Assembly: GCA_017451665.1 (NCBI GenBank)
Contig: JAFTNX010000121.1
Location: forward strand, 1-11,126
From: Oscillospiraceae bacterium
Lineage (GTDB): Bacteria; Bacillota; Clostridia; Oscillospirales; Ruminococcaceae
Length of the DNA: 11,126 bases
Reading direction: 5' to 3'
In this document: one piece after another, positions 6,170 through 11,126 of the stretch
Layout: each line of letters begins with the position of its first letter
Position numbering within the stretch: position 1 is the stretch's first letter
Notes under the pieces: model-generated
What the model was told of the DNA's origin: nothing
What the model saw: the letters and a program-made list of their open reading frames with translations, nothing else
The model's database searches: none
Translations under genes and position numbers: made by a program

Positions 6170-6217
6170 GTATACATAAACAAAAATTGTTTAGTAAAAA
6201 AACGGAGGTATTATTTT

Positions 6218-7015
6218 ATGAAACTTAAGAAGATTCTCTCAATGACTCTTGCTCTTGCACTTGCTTGCGTTTCACTCACAGCTTGTGGAAGCGAAGAAAA
6301 GTCAGACAAGAAGGAAACAACTACAACAACAGAGGCTACAACAACAACTGAAGCTACAACTACAACAGAAGCTACAACTACAACAGAAGCTACAACAACA
6401 ACTCCTGCTGCTCCTGCTATTGAACCAACAGTAGCTCCAGAAGATGGTAAGTACTTTGACGCATTCCTTATGTTCACAGACTCAGGCTGGATGTGGGGTA
6501 ACTGGGATTCACAGGACACAGCTGCTGCTGACGAATCAAAGACAGCTTACGGTTATGACGCTTACATCACAGGCGACGGTACATACACAGTATCACTCGT
6601 TGCTGACCCAGCTGTTGAAGCATTCGCTGCTGAAGCATTTGGTTACCAGGTATTCTGCGTAGACATCGAAGGTCTTGCTGCTGCTGCTGGATGTGGCTTT
6701 GAAGCTGAAGGTTATGCTGATTGCGATACAACAGCTAAGAAGATGCAGTTTGCTAAGGATGCTGGTCTCTCAATCACAGACGTTAAGATTCTCCACGACG
6801 GCGAAGTAGTTTACGAATACGCTGATGAAGATGTTGTTTTCGGTGATATCGAAGGTAACGGAAAGCTCAGACTTGAAATCTACAACGCTTACGGTTCAAC
6901 AGTAACTGACGGTCTTGCTCCACAGGAAATTCTTGACCTTGCTGGTGGCGACGCTGTTGCTTACGAATCAGTTCAGGTTGAATTCACAATCGCTGGCGTT
7001 CCTGCTATCGAATAA
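6218..7015 (+). CDS. Lipoprotein with Thr-rich linker and uncharacterised beta-rich C-terminal domain
   Basis: A 265-residue protein. The start is ATG 6218 with GGAGG at 6204-6208; a longer frame from 6152 would begin inside the promoter and is rejected. Residues 1-22 form a lipoprotein signal peptide with lipobox LTAC and C23 as the lipidation site, so it is anchored to the outer face of the membrane. Residues 34-62 are a linker of four TTTTEA units plus flanking Thr, a likely extended spacer through the wall. From about residue 75 there is an acidic, Ala/Gly-rich domain with strand-like segments (YFDAFLMFTDSGWMWGNW, GYDAYITGDGTYTVSLV, VKILHDGEVVYEY, KLRLEIYNAYG, VQVEFTIAG). The aromatic cluster SGWMWGNW could suit a ligand such as a glycan, but I do not recognise the family. 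Codons are the set typical of the best expressed genes here. Head and linker are shared with the next gene; the C-terminal domain is not. Confidence 0.88.
   Translation: MKLKKILSMTLALALACVSLTACGSEEKSDKKETTTTTEATTTTEATTTTEATTTTEATTTTPAAPAIEPTVAPEDGKYFDAFLMFTDSGWMWGNWDSQDTAAADESKTAYGYDAYITGDGTYTVSLVADPAVEAFAAEAFGYQVFCVDIEGLAAAAGCGFEAEGYADCDTTAKKMQFAKDAGLSITDVKILHDGEVVYEYADEDVVFGDIEGNGKLRLEIYNAYGSTVTDGLAPQEILDLAGGDAVAYESVQVEFTIAGVPAIE
6317..6403 (+). repeat. Tandem repeat coding for TTTTEA units (first lipoprotein)
   Basis: About four to five imperfect copies of an 18-base unit (ACAACTACAACAGAAGCT type) coding for TTTTEA. The identical codon choice in neighbouring units makes length change by slippage likely. 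The opposite strand reads as a V-V-V-V-A-S repeat frame, which is a by-product. Confidence 0.85.
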
Positions 7016-7027
7016 TTCAAAACACTT

Positions 7028-7054
7028 AAAGCTCCCTTTCAGGGAGCTTTTTTT
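7028..7054 (+). terminator. Rho-independent terminator of the first lipoprotein gene
   Basis: A 10-bp perfect stem AAAGCTCCCT/AGGGAGCTTT with a TTC loop, followed by seven T. It starts 13 bases after the stop codon and gives this gene its own transcript. Confidence 0.93.
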
Positions 7055-7106
7055 GAGCATATTTTCAACAAATTATAATTATTTGTTTTGTATAAAATCG
7101 ATAATA

Positions 7107-7165
7107 AAACGATTACAAATTTGTTGAAATAATAAATTGAAAAATATTATTAAATAGAGTATAAT
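7107..7165 (+). promoter_or_regulatory. Promoter module of the second lipoprotein gene
   Basis: TTGAAA (7137-7142), a 17-base spacer and TATAAT (7160-7165), with the upstream box AAACGATTACA at 7107-7117. Elements align to the module at 6111-6169 at a constant offset of 996 bases. ATAAAACGATTACA matches the cre consensus TGNAANCGNTNNCA except at the first two positions. Confidence 0.85.
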
Positions 7166-7170
7166 ATGAA

Positions 7171-7188
7171 TGTAAACGATAACGTTTA
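7171..7188 (+). promoter_or_regulatory. cre-like / LacI-family-like operator just downstream of the -10
   Basis: TGTAAACGATAACG (7171-7184) matches the CcpA cre consensus TGNAANCGNTNNCA at all but the last position. TAAACG (7173-7178) and CGTTTA (7183-7188) form an inverted repeat with a 4-base centre. It overlaps the expected start of transcription, a position where a bound LacI/CcpA-type regulator would repress. Binding is inferred only. Confidence 0.5.
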
Positions 7189-7211
7189 AAAATATTCAGG
7201 AGGTTATTAAC

Positions 7212-7850
7212 ATGAAAAAGTTACTTGCTATGGCACTTGCAATGGTTATGACTTGCGGTGTTATGACAGCTTGTGGTAGTGAAGACAAGTCTGACGATAA
7301 GAAGGACACAACTACTACAACAACAGAAGCTACAACTACAACAGAAGCTACTACAACTGAGGCTACAACTACAACAGAAGCTACAACTACTGCTGAACCA
7401 GAGCCAGAAGTTCCGGAGTGGCCAGTTAACGTAGGCGTATCTTACAACGAACCTTACACAACAACAGTTCCTAACGGAATGTCAAAGGCAACAGTTACTC
7501 TCGTTCCTATCTATGGCGAAACTGATGCTGACGTTGCTTGGAATGACTACTGCACAATGAAGATTGTTGTTACACAGGCTGACGGTTCAAAGAACTACGC
7601 TGCTGTAATCGGTGGTGCTGTATCATGGGATACAACAGTTGACGATATGGGCACAGCTGACGATACATCTGATGATGCTATTGTTCCTGTTGCTGACTGT
7701 CTCGTTATGTGGGCTGACGATGTTTCAATCGACGTTCCACTCGACGTAACAGGTGGTGCTTTAATCGAAGTTGTTGCACTTGGCTGGAACAACGACGAAG
7801 TTACATCAGCTACACCATACTTTATCGTAGGCGACGTTAAGTACGAATAA
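7212..7850 (+). CDS. Lipoprotein with Thr-rich linker and a different uncharacterised C-terminal domain
   Basis: A 212-residue protein starting at ATG 7212 with AGGAGG at 7198-7203. Residues 1-20 are a lipoprotein signal peptide, lipobox MTAC with C21 lipidated. Residues 22-32 are charged (GSEDKSDDKKD), very like the first lipoprotein. Residues 33-60 are the linker of TTTTEA/TTTEA units, followed by EPEPEVPEW. The C-terminal domain (about 70-212) is strand-rich and acidic (VNVGVSYNEPYTTTV, SKATVTLVPIYGE, TMKIVVTQADG, CLVMWADDVSIDVPL, ALIEVVALGW), with an Asp-rich loop DDMGTADDTSDD that could hold a metal ion. I do not recognise the family. It has the same head as its neighbour but a separate business end, own promoter and own terminator, so the pair looks like duplication followed by domain replacement. 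Confidence 0.88.
   Translation: MKKLLAMALAMVMTCGVMTACGSEDKSDDKKDTTTTTTEATTTTEATTTEATTTTEATTTAEPEPEVPEWPVNVGVSYNEPYTTTVPNGMSKATVTLVPIYGETDADVAWNDYCTMKIVVTQADGSKNYAAVIGGAVSWDTTVDDMGTADDTSDDAIVPVADCLVMWADDVSIDVPLDVTGGALIEVVALGWNNDEVTSATPYFIVGDVKYE
7308..7391 (+). repeat. Tandem repeat coding for TTTTEA units (second lipoprotein)
   Basis: Imperfect 15- to 18-base units (ACAACTACAACAGAAGCT type) coding TTTTTTEA, TTTTEA, TTTEA and TTTTEA. One unit is shorter by a codon, a sign of past slippage. Nearly the same DNA is present about 990 bases upstream, so the two linkers could recombine and delete one gene. Confidence 0.85.
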
Positions 7851-7863
7851 TACTTAAAAAATT

Positions 7864-7893
7864 AAGCAGGGGATTGAATCTCCTGCTTTTTTT
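7864..7893 (+). terminator. Rho-independent terminator of the second lipoprotein gene
   Basis: An 11-bp stem AAGCAGGGGAT (7864-7874) with ATCTCCTGCTT (7878-7888), one G-T wobble, a TGA loop, and a run of seven T ending at 7893. Confidence 0.93.
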
Positions 7894-7898
7894 GTGCA

Positions 7899-7931
7899 TA
7901 AAAAAGGGTACTGAACTCATTCAGTACCCTT
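7899..7931 (-). terminator. Rho-independent terminator of the aspartokinase gene
   Basis: A 12-bp perfect stem (7904-7915 with 7920-7931; AAGGGTACTGAA on either strand) with a 4-base loop. On the - strand it is followed by six T (A run at 7900-7905 on the + strand). It lies just past the aspartokinase stop and is back to back with the lipoprotein terminator. Confidence 0.92.
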
Positions 7932-7940
7932 GAATTTTAA

Positions 7941-9260
7941 TTATAATTGAAATGTTACGAAAATGTCGTAAATGCACTTCATAGCAACTTCAAAATCTTC
8001 TTCGCTTACACCGATGATGATGTTAAGCTCACTTGAGCCCTGGTCAATCATCTTAACGTTAACGTGGCTGTGTGCAAGTGCAGAGAAAATTCTTCCTGCT
8101 GTACCTCTGTTTGACTTCATTCCACGACCTACAACAGCGATAAGTGCAAGGTCAGTTTCAATGTCAATAACGTCAGGCTGAGCGTTTCTGTGAAGACCTG
8201 CAAGAATTTCCTGCTCCTTCTTTTCAAACTCTTCCTGATGAACGATAATGCTCATTGTGTCAATACCTGATGGCATATGTTCAAAACAGATACCGTTCTT
8301 TTCAAGGACTTCAAGGACTCTTCTTCCAAAACCGATTTCAGAGTTCATCATGTCCTTTTCAATGTTGATAACTGAAAATCCCTTCTTGCCTGCAATACCT
8401 GTAATAGTAAATCTTGGCTTTACAGAAGTGCTTTCAACAATCATTGTTCCAGGGTCTTCAGGCTTGTTTGTATTCTTGATGTTGATTGGAATACCAGCCT
8501 TGCGAACAGGGAAGATAGCGTCTTCGTGAAGAACTGTTGCACCCATGTATGAAAGCTCACGAAGTTCCTTGTATGTGATAGTTGTAATTGGCTCCGGATT
8601 TTCAATAATTCTTGGGTCAGCAATCAAAAATCCTGAAACGTCAGTCCAGTTTTCATAAATGTCAGCTGATGCAGCAGATGCAACAATTGAACCTGTGATG
8701 TCTGAACCACCTCTTGAGAATGTCTTGATTGTGTCGTTAGGCATTGAGCCGTAGAAACCAGGAATTACTGCTCTTTCAACCTGTGAAAGCTTTTCGCTGA
8801 GAACCTTAGCAGTTTTCTTTGTATCAAGAACGCCTGACTCTGTAAAGAAAATCACGTCAGCAGCGTCAATAAATTCGTATCCGAGATAGCTTGCAAGAAT
8901 AATACCGTTTAAGTATTCGCCTCTTGATGCAGCGTAGTCACGACCTGCCTTACCAATAAAGCAAGCTCTGATAGTGTCAAATTCAGCTTCAAGTGAAAGT
9001 GTAAGTCCAAGGTCCTTGATAATTCCATAGTATCTTTCCTTGATAGCTTCAAAGCTTTCAGAAAAATCCTGTCCCTTTGCAGCAAGGTCGTAGGTAGCAT
9101 AAAGCATATCAGTTACCTTGATGTCCTCTGAAAAACGCTTGCCAGGTGCAGAAGGAACAACGTATCTTCTTGCATCGTCAGCGTTAATGATGTCACTTAC
9201 CTTTTTAAACTGCTTAGCGTCAGCAAGTGAGCTTCCACCGAATTTTACTACTTTAGTCAA
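7941..9260 (-). CDS. lysC: Aspartate kinase (aspartokinase)
   Basis: A 439-residue enzyme catalysing ATP + L-aspartate to 4-phospho-L-aspartate, the first step to Lys, Thr and Met. Numbered from the TTG at 9258-9260, the N-terminus is MTKVVKFGGSSLA, with the kinase motif KFGGSS at 6-11. SRGGSDITGS is at about 182-191, and SYMGATVLHEDAIFP at 237-251. Two ACT domains follow (about 285-350, with EHMPSGIDTMSIIV, and 370-439, with VGRGMKSNRGTAGRIFSAL and MIDQGSSELNIIIGV), the usual site of feedback control by end-product amino acids. I chose this TTG because AAAGGGG lies 10 bases upstream and the protein then begins as family members do. An in-frame TTG at 9267-9269 is one base from the Shine-Dalgarno sequence, and there is no nearby ATG. 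It stands alone, with no homoserine dehydrogenase or other pathway gene beside it, and no lysine riboswitch. Confidence 0.95.
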   Translation of the reverse strand: MTKVVKFGGSSLADAKQFKKVSDIINADDARRYVVPSAPGKRFSEDIKVTDMLYATYDLAAKGQDFSESFEAIKERYYGIIKDLGLTLSLEAEFDTIRACFIGKAGRDYAASRGEYLNGIILASYLGYEFIDAADVIFFTESGVLDTKKTAKVLSEKLSQVERAVIPGFYGSMPNDTIKTFSRGGSDITGSIVASAASADIYENWTDVSGFLIADPRIIENPEPITTITYKELRELSYMGATVLHEDAIFPVRKAGIPINIKNTNKPEDPGTMIVESTSVKPRFTITGIAGKKGFSVINIEKDMMNSEIGFGRRVLEVLEKNGICFEHMPSGIDTMSIIVHQEEFEKKEQEILAGLHRNAQPDVIDIETDLALIAVVGRGMKSNRGTAGRIFSALAHSHVNVKMIDQGSSELNIIIGVSEEDFEVAMKCIYDIFVTFQL

Positions 9261-9302
9261 AATATTCAAACCCCTTTGTTAAATAAATATCATTACTTTA
9301 CT

Positions 9303-9331
9303 ATTATACGAAAATTCCCCATTTTCGTCAA
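9303..9331 (-). promoter_or_regulatory. Promoter of the aspartokinase gene
   Basis: On the - strand, TTGACG (9326-9331), a 17-base spacer and a perfect TATAAT (9303-9308). The predicted leader to the ribosome binding site is only about 20 bases, too short for a lysine riboswitch or T-box. Confidence 0.9.
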
Positions 9332-9339
9332 TTGACGAA
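9324..9339. promoter_or_regulatory. 16-bp perfect palindrome over the aspartokinase -35 (operator candidate)
   Basis: TTCGTCAATTGACGAA is a perfect palindrome whose left half contains the -35 of the aspartokinase promoter. ACGAAAAT (9308-9315) and ATTTTCGT (9321-9328) form a second, overlapping inverted repeat filling the spacer. Three CGAA half-sites at regular distance suggest cooperative binding by a dimeric repressor; this is inference. Confidence 0.5.
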
Positions 9340-9342
9340 TAA

Positions 9343-9354
9343 TACAAATTTGTA
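9343..9354. repeat. 12-bp perfect palindrome in the aspartokinase-glycerol kinase intergenic region
   Basis: TACAAATTTGTA reads the same on both strands. Its left part AATACAAATT (9341-9350) recurs inverted as AATTTGTATT at 9414-9423, and AATACGATTGTATT (9379-9392) is a further inverted repeat. In AT-rich DNA short palindromes are frequent, so function is uncertain. Confidence 0.4.
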
Positions 9355-9436
9355 AATTTTATCTATGTTTTTTTGTGGAATACGATTGTATTTGTGCGAC
9401 GGACATTTTAGCGAATTTGTATTTTTAAAAAAGCTG

Positions 9437-9465
9437 TTGTAATATTTAATATTTTGTGTTAAAAT
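9437..9465 (+). promoter_or_regulatory. Promoter of the glycerol kinase gene
   Basis: TTGTAA (9437-9442), a 17-base spacer and TAAAAT (9460-9465) with TG at 9457-9458, an extended -10. Transcription would start near 9472, with AAAGGAG at 9484-9490. Confidence 0.78.
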
Positions 9466-9498
9466 TAAGTTAAATAAACGCTAAAAGGAGAGATTTTT

Positions 9499-10986
9499 TT
9501 GAAATATATTCTTTCACTTGACCAGGGGACTACTTCATCAAGAGCAATACTTTTTGGAAAAAGTGGCGAAATTATAAGTAAAGCACAAAAGGAATTCAAA
9601 CAGTATTATCCTGAGGCAGGCTGGGTTGAACACGACGCAGAAGAAATTTTTCAGACACAGCTTGATGTTGCAAAAGAGGCTATGGCAAAAATCGGCGCAA
9701 CAGCTTCCGATATAATTGCAATAGGCATAACAAACCAGCGTGAAACTACCATTGTGTGGGATAAAAATACAGGAAAACCAATCTGTCCGGCTATCGTTTG
9801 GCAGTGCAGACGTACATCAGCGTACTGCGACTATTTAAAGGAGGCAGGACTTACAGGAGTATTCCAGGAAAGAACAGGACTTCTTATAGACGCATATTTC
9901 AGTGGCACAAAGCTGAGATGGATTCTGGAAAACGTGCCTTTTGCCCGTGAAAGAGCAGAGAAGGGCGAACTTCTTTTTGGTACGGTTGACACATGGCTTG
10001 CGTGGAAGTTGAGTGGTGGAAAATCCCATATAACCGACGTTTCAAACGCATCAAGAACAATGCTTTTCAATATTCACGATATGGAATGGGACGACATCAT
10101 TCTGGCAGTTCTCAATATCCCGAAACAAATGCTCCCGACAGTTGTTGATACAAGTGGGCATCTTGCAGTTTGTGATGAAAAGTTTTTTGGTGGGGAAATC
10201 CCGATTTACGCAATGGTAGGTGACCAGCAGTCGGCACTTTTCGGACAGTGTTGTTTTGACGAGGGCGACGTAAAGAATACCTACGGCACAGGTGGTTTTC
10301 TTCTTATGAATACGGGAGATACACCAATAAACAGCAAAAAAGGACTTCTCTCAACAGTTGCATGGAGAATTAACGGACAAACTACCTACGCCCTTGAAGG
10401 CTCTGTGTTTATCGCAGGCGCACTTGTGCAGTGGCTGAGAGATGAAATCGGACTTGTGAAAACCTCTTCCGAAACCTGTGAAATCGCAAAATCAGTTACC
10501 GACTCAAACGGCGTGTACGTTGTGCCTGCATTTGTGGGGCTTGGCGCACCTTACTGGAATCAGGACGCAAGAGGCACAATCTGCGGGCTTACAAGAGGCT
10601 CAAACAGAGCGCATATCATAAGAGCATGTCTCGAAGCAATCGCATTCCAGACCTACGATGTTTTAAAGGCTATGGAATCTGACAGTGGCAAAAATCTTGG
10701 TGCTATCAAGGTTGACGGTGGGGCATCTGCCAACGATTTTCTTATGGAATTTCAGGCTGACATTCTCTCAAAAACAGTTGTAAGACCTGCCTGTGTTGAA
10801 ACTACTGCGCTTGGTTCAGCACTTCTTGCAGGAATAGGCGCAGGGGTGTGGAATTCCTTTGACGAGCTTAAAAAACTCACAGTAAACGACAAGGTTTTTG
10901 AGCCAAAAATGAGCGAGGAATACATAAAAAAGCTTATTCATGGCTGGGATAAAGCAATAGAACGTTCTGCCGACTGGGCTGACTAA
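9499..10986 (+). CDS. glpK: Glycerol kinase
   Basis: A 495-residue cytoplasmic enzyme of the FGGY family, converting glycerol and ATP to sn-glycerol 3-phosphate. Features seen: the phosphate loop DQGTTSSRA at 8-16, R81-E82 and W101 in the N-terminal domain, Y133 before SGTKLRW, the catalytic aspartate D242 in GDQQSALFGQ, NTYGTGGFLLMNTG 260-273 and KVDGGASANDFLMEFQADIL 404-423. Length is that of a full glycerol kinase. The start codon is TTG at 9499, 8 bases after AAGGAG; the protein begins MKYILSLDQG as in homologues and no ATG fits. Before GDQQ the sequence is DEKFFGGEIPI (K228), where Gram-positive enzymes activated by HPr usually have Y-H-F-F-G with the phosphorylated His. No glycerol facilitator or glycerol-3-phosphate oxidase or dehydrogenase is next to it. 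Confidence 0.97.
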   Translation: MKYILSLDQGTTSSRAILFGKSGEIISKAQKEFKQYYPEAGWVEHDAEEIFQTQLDVAKEAMAKIGATASDIIAIGITNQRETTIVWDKNTGKPICPAIVWQCRRTSAYCDYLKEAGLTGVFQERTGLLIDAYFSGTKLRWILENVPFARERAEKGELLFGTVDTWLAWKLSGGKSHITDVSNASRTMLFNIHDMEWDDIILAVLNIPKQMLPTVVDTSGHLAVCDEKFFGGEIPIYAMVGDQQSALFGQCCFDEGDVKNTYGTGGFLLMNTGDTPINSKKGLLSTVAWRINGQTTYALEGSVFIAGALVQWLRDEIGLVKTSSETCEIAKSVTDSNGVYVVPAFVGLGAPYWNQDARGTICGLTRGSNRAHIIRACLEAIAFQTYDVLKAMESDSGKNLGAIKVDGGASANDFLMEFQADILSKTVVRPACVETTALGSALLAGIGAGVWNSFDELKKLTVNDKVFEPKMSEEYIKKLIHGWDKAIERSADWAD

Positions 10987-10991
10987 TAAAA

Positions 10992-11026
10992 AAGGTATCA
11001 GTAAAAAACTGATACCTTAATTTTTT
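10992..11026. terminator. Bidirectional terminator between glycerol kinase and the right-edge gene
   Basis: An 11-bp perfect stem AAGGTATCAGT (10992-11002) with ACTGATACCTT (11008-11017), A5 loop. On the + strand the tail is AATTTTTT (to 11026). On the - strand it is a T run complementary to the A run at 10988-10993. It can serve both convergent genes. Confidence 0.9.
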
Positions 11027-11126
11027 ATTTATCCTTATTTCTTCCAAAAAGACGTGCAAAAAATCCACGCTTTTTCTTTTTCTTAGGCTTTGCTTCAACT
11101 GTCGCTTTTTCCTTACTCTGTGCAGC
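11025..11126 (-). CDS. C-terminal end of an unknown Lys/Arg-rich protein (5' part beyond the window)
   Basis: On the - strand a frame is open from the window edge for 33 codons to a TAA at 11025-11027. The tail reads AAQSKEKATVEAKPKKKKKR followed by GFFARLFGRNKDK. The mixed-charge, Lys-rich linker before a short amphipathic, aromatic and basic end (GFFARLFGR) resembles cytoplasmic tails that touch the membrane or RNA, but the family cannot be named from this piece. Its stop lies just beside the bidirectional terminator, which supports it being a real convergent gene. Confidence 0.65.
   Translation of the reverse strand, partial: AAQSKEKATVEAKPKKKKKRGFFARLFGRNKDK

Noticed and set aside
6152..6217. 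Upstream extension of the first lipoprotein gene (ATG at 6152)
   Set aside because: It begins inside the promoter spacer, before the -10 at 6164-6169, and would put 22 polar residues ahead of a proper lipoprotein signal peptide. ATG 6218 has GGAGG at the right distance.
6211..6519. Long - strand frame with a VVVVAS repeat opposite the first lipoprotein linker
   Set aside because: It is the antisense of the TTTTEA repeat, with no ribosome binding site or promoter of its own.
6317..7391. Possible CRISPR-like or intergenic tandem repeat
   Set aside because: The units are within coding frames, contiguous without spacers, and encode Thr-rich protein linkers.
9270..9302. Lysine riboswitch or T-box leader for aspartokinase
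   Set aside because: The promoter is perfect and leaves only about 20 bases of leader before the ribosome binding site, too short for either element.

Overview
The window looks like chromosomal DNA of a low-GC anaerobic Firmicute of the Ruminococcus type (Oscillospiraceae). This is inferred from AT-rich intergenic regions, strong GGAGG-type ribosome binding sites, extended -10 promoters (TRTGnTAnnnT), two TTG start codons, and secreted lipoproteins with Thr-Thr-Thr-Thr-Glu-Ala linkers, a style common in ruminococci. No database search was possible, so the species is not fixed.

Left part (1-2210): the 3' end of a secreted or lipoprotein-like gene and its terminator. Next comes a promoter driving a two-gene operon of unlike calcineurin-type metallophosphoesterases (572-1189, 1211-1933). 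Just after the operon lies a degenerate 3' end of a tRNA on the + strand, facing a complete tRNA-Lys(UUU) on the - strand. A perfect 24-bp-arm bidirectional terminator sits between them. This looks like a former pair of convergent tRNA genes, one of them truncated, and may be an integration scar.

Middle part (2211-5990): a leftward operon of a DUF815-type AAA+ ATPase overlapping a GNAT acetyltransferase, and a divergent rightward operon of a BMP-family substrate-binding lipoprotein (broken by a one-base frameshift in an A6 tract) and a short-chain dehydrogenase. The two divergent promoters are near copies of one another in inverted orientation.

Right part (5990-11126): two lipoprotein genes in tandem, each with its own terminator. 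They share the same promoter module, signal peptide style and Thr-rich linker but carry unrelated C-terminal domains. An aspartokinase gene (leftward, TTG start) is divergent from a glycerol kinase gene (rightward, TTG start) across a palindrome-rich 230-bp region. The window ends with the C-terminal 33 codons of a leftward gene for a Lys/Arg-rich protein, convergent with glycerol kinase across a bidirectional terminator.

Most genes are ordinary housekeeping or accessory genes. The parts most worth a second look are the phosphoesterase pair beside the tRNA remnant, the duplicated lipoprotein promoter module with operator-like palindromes, the frameshifted BMP gene, and a glycerol kinase with Lys where Gram-positive enzymes usually have the HPr-phosphorylated His.
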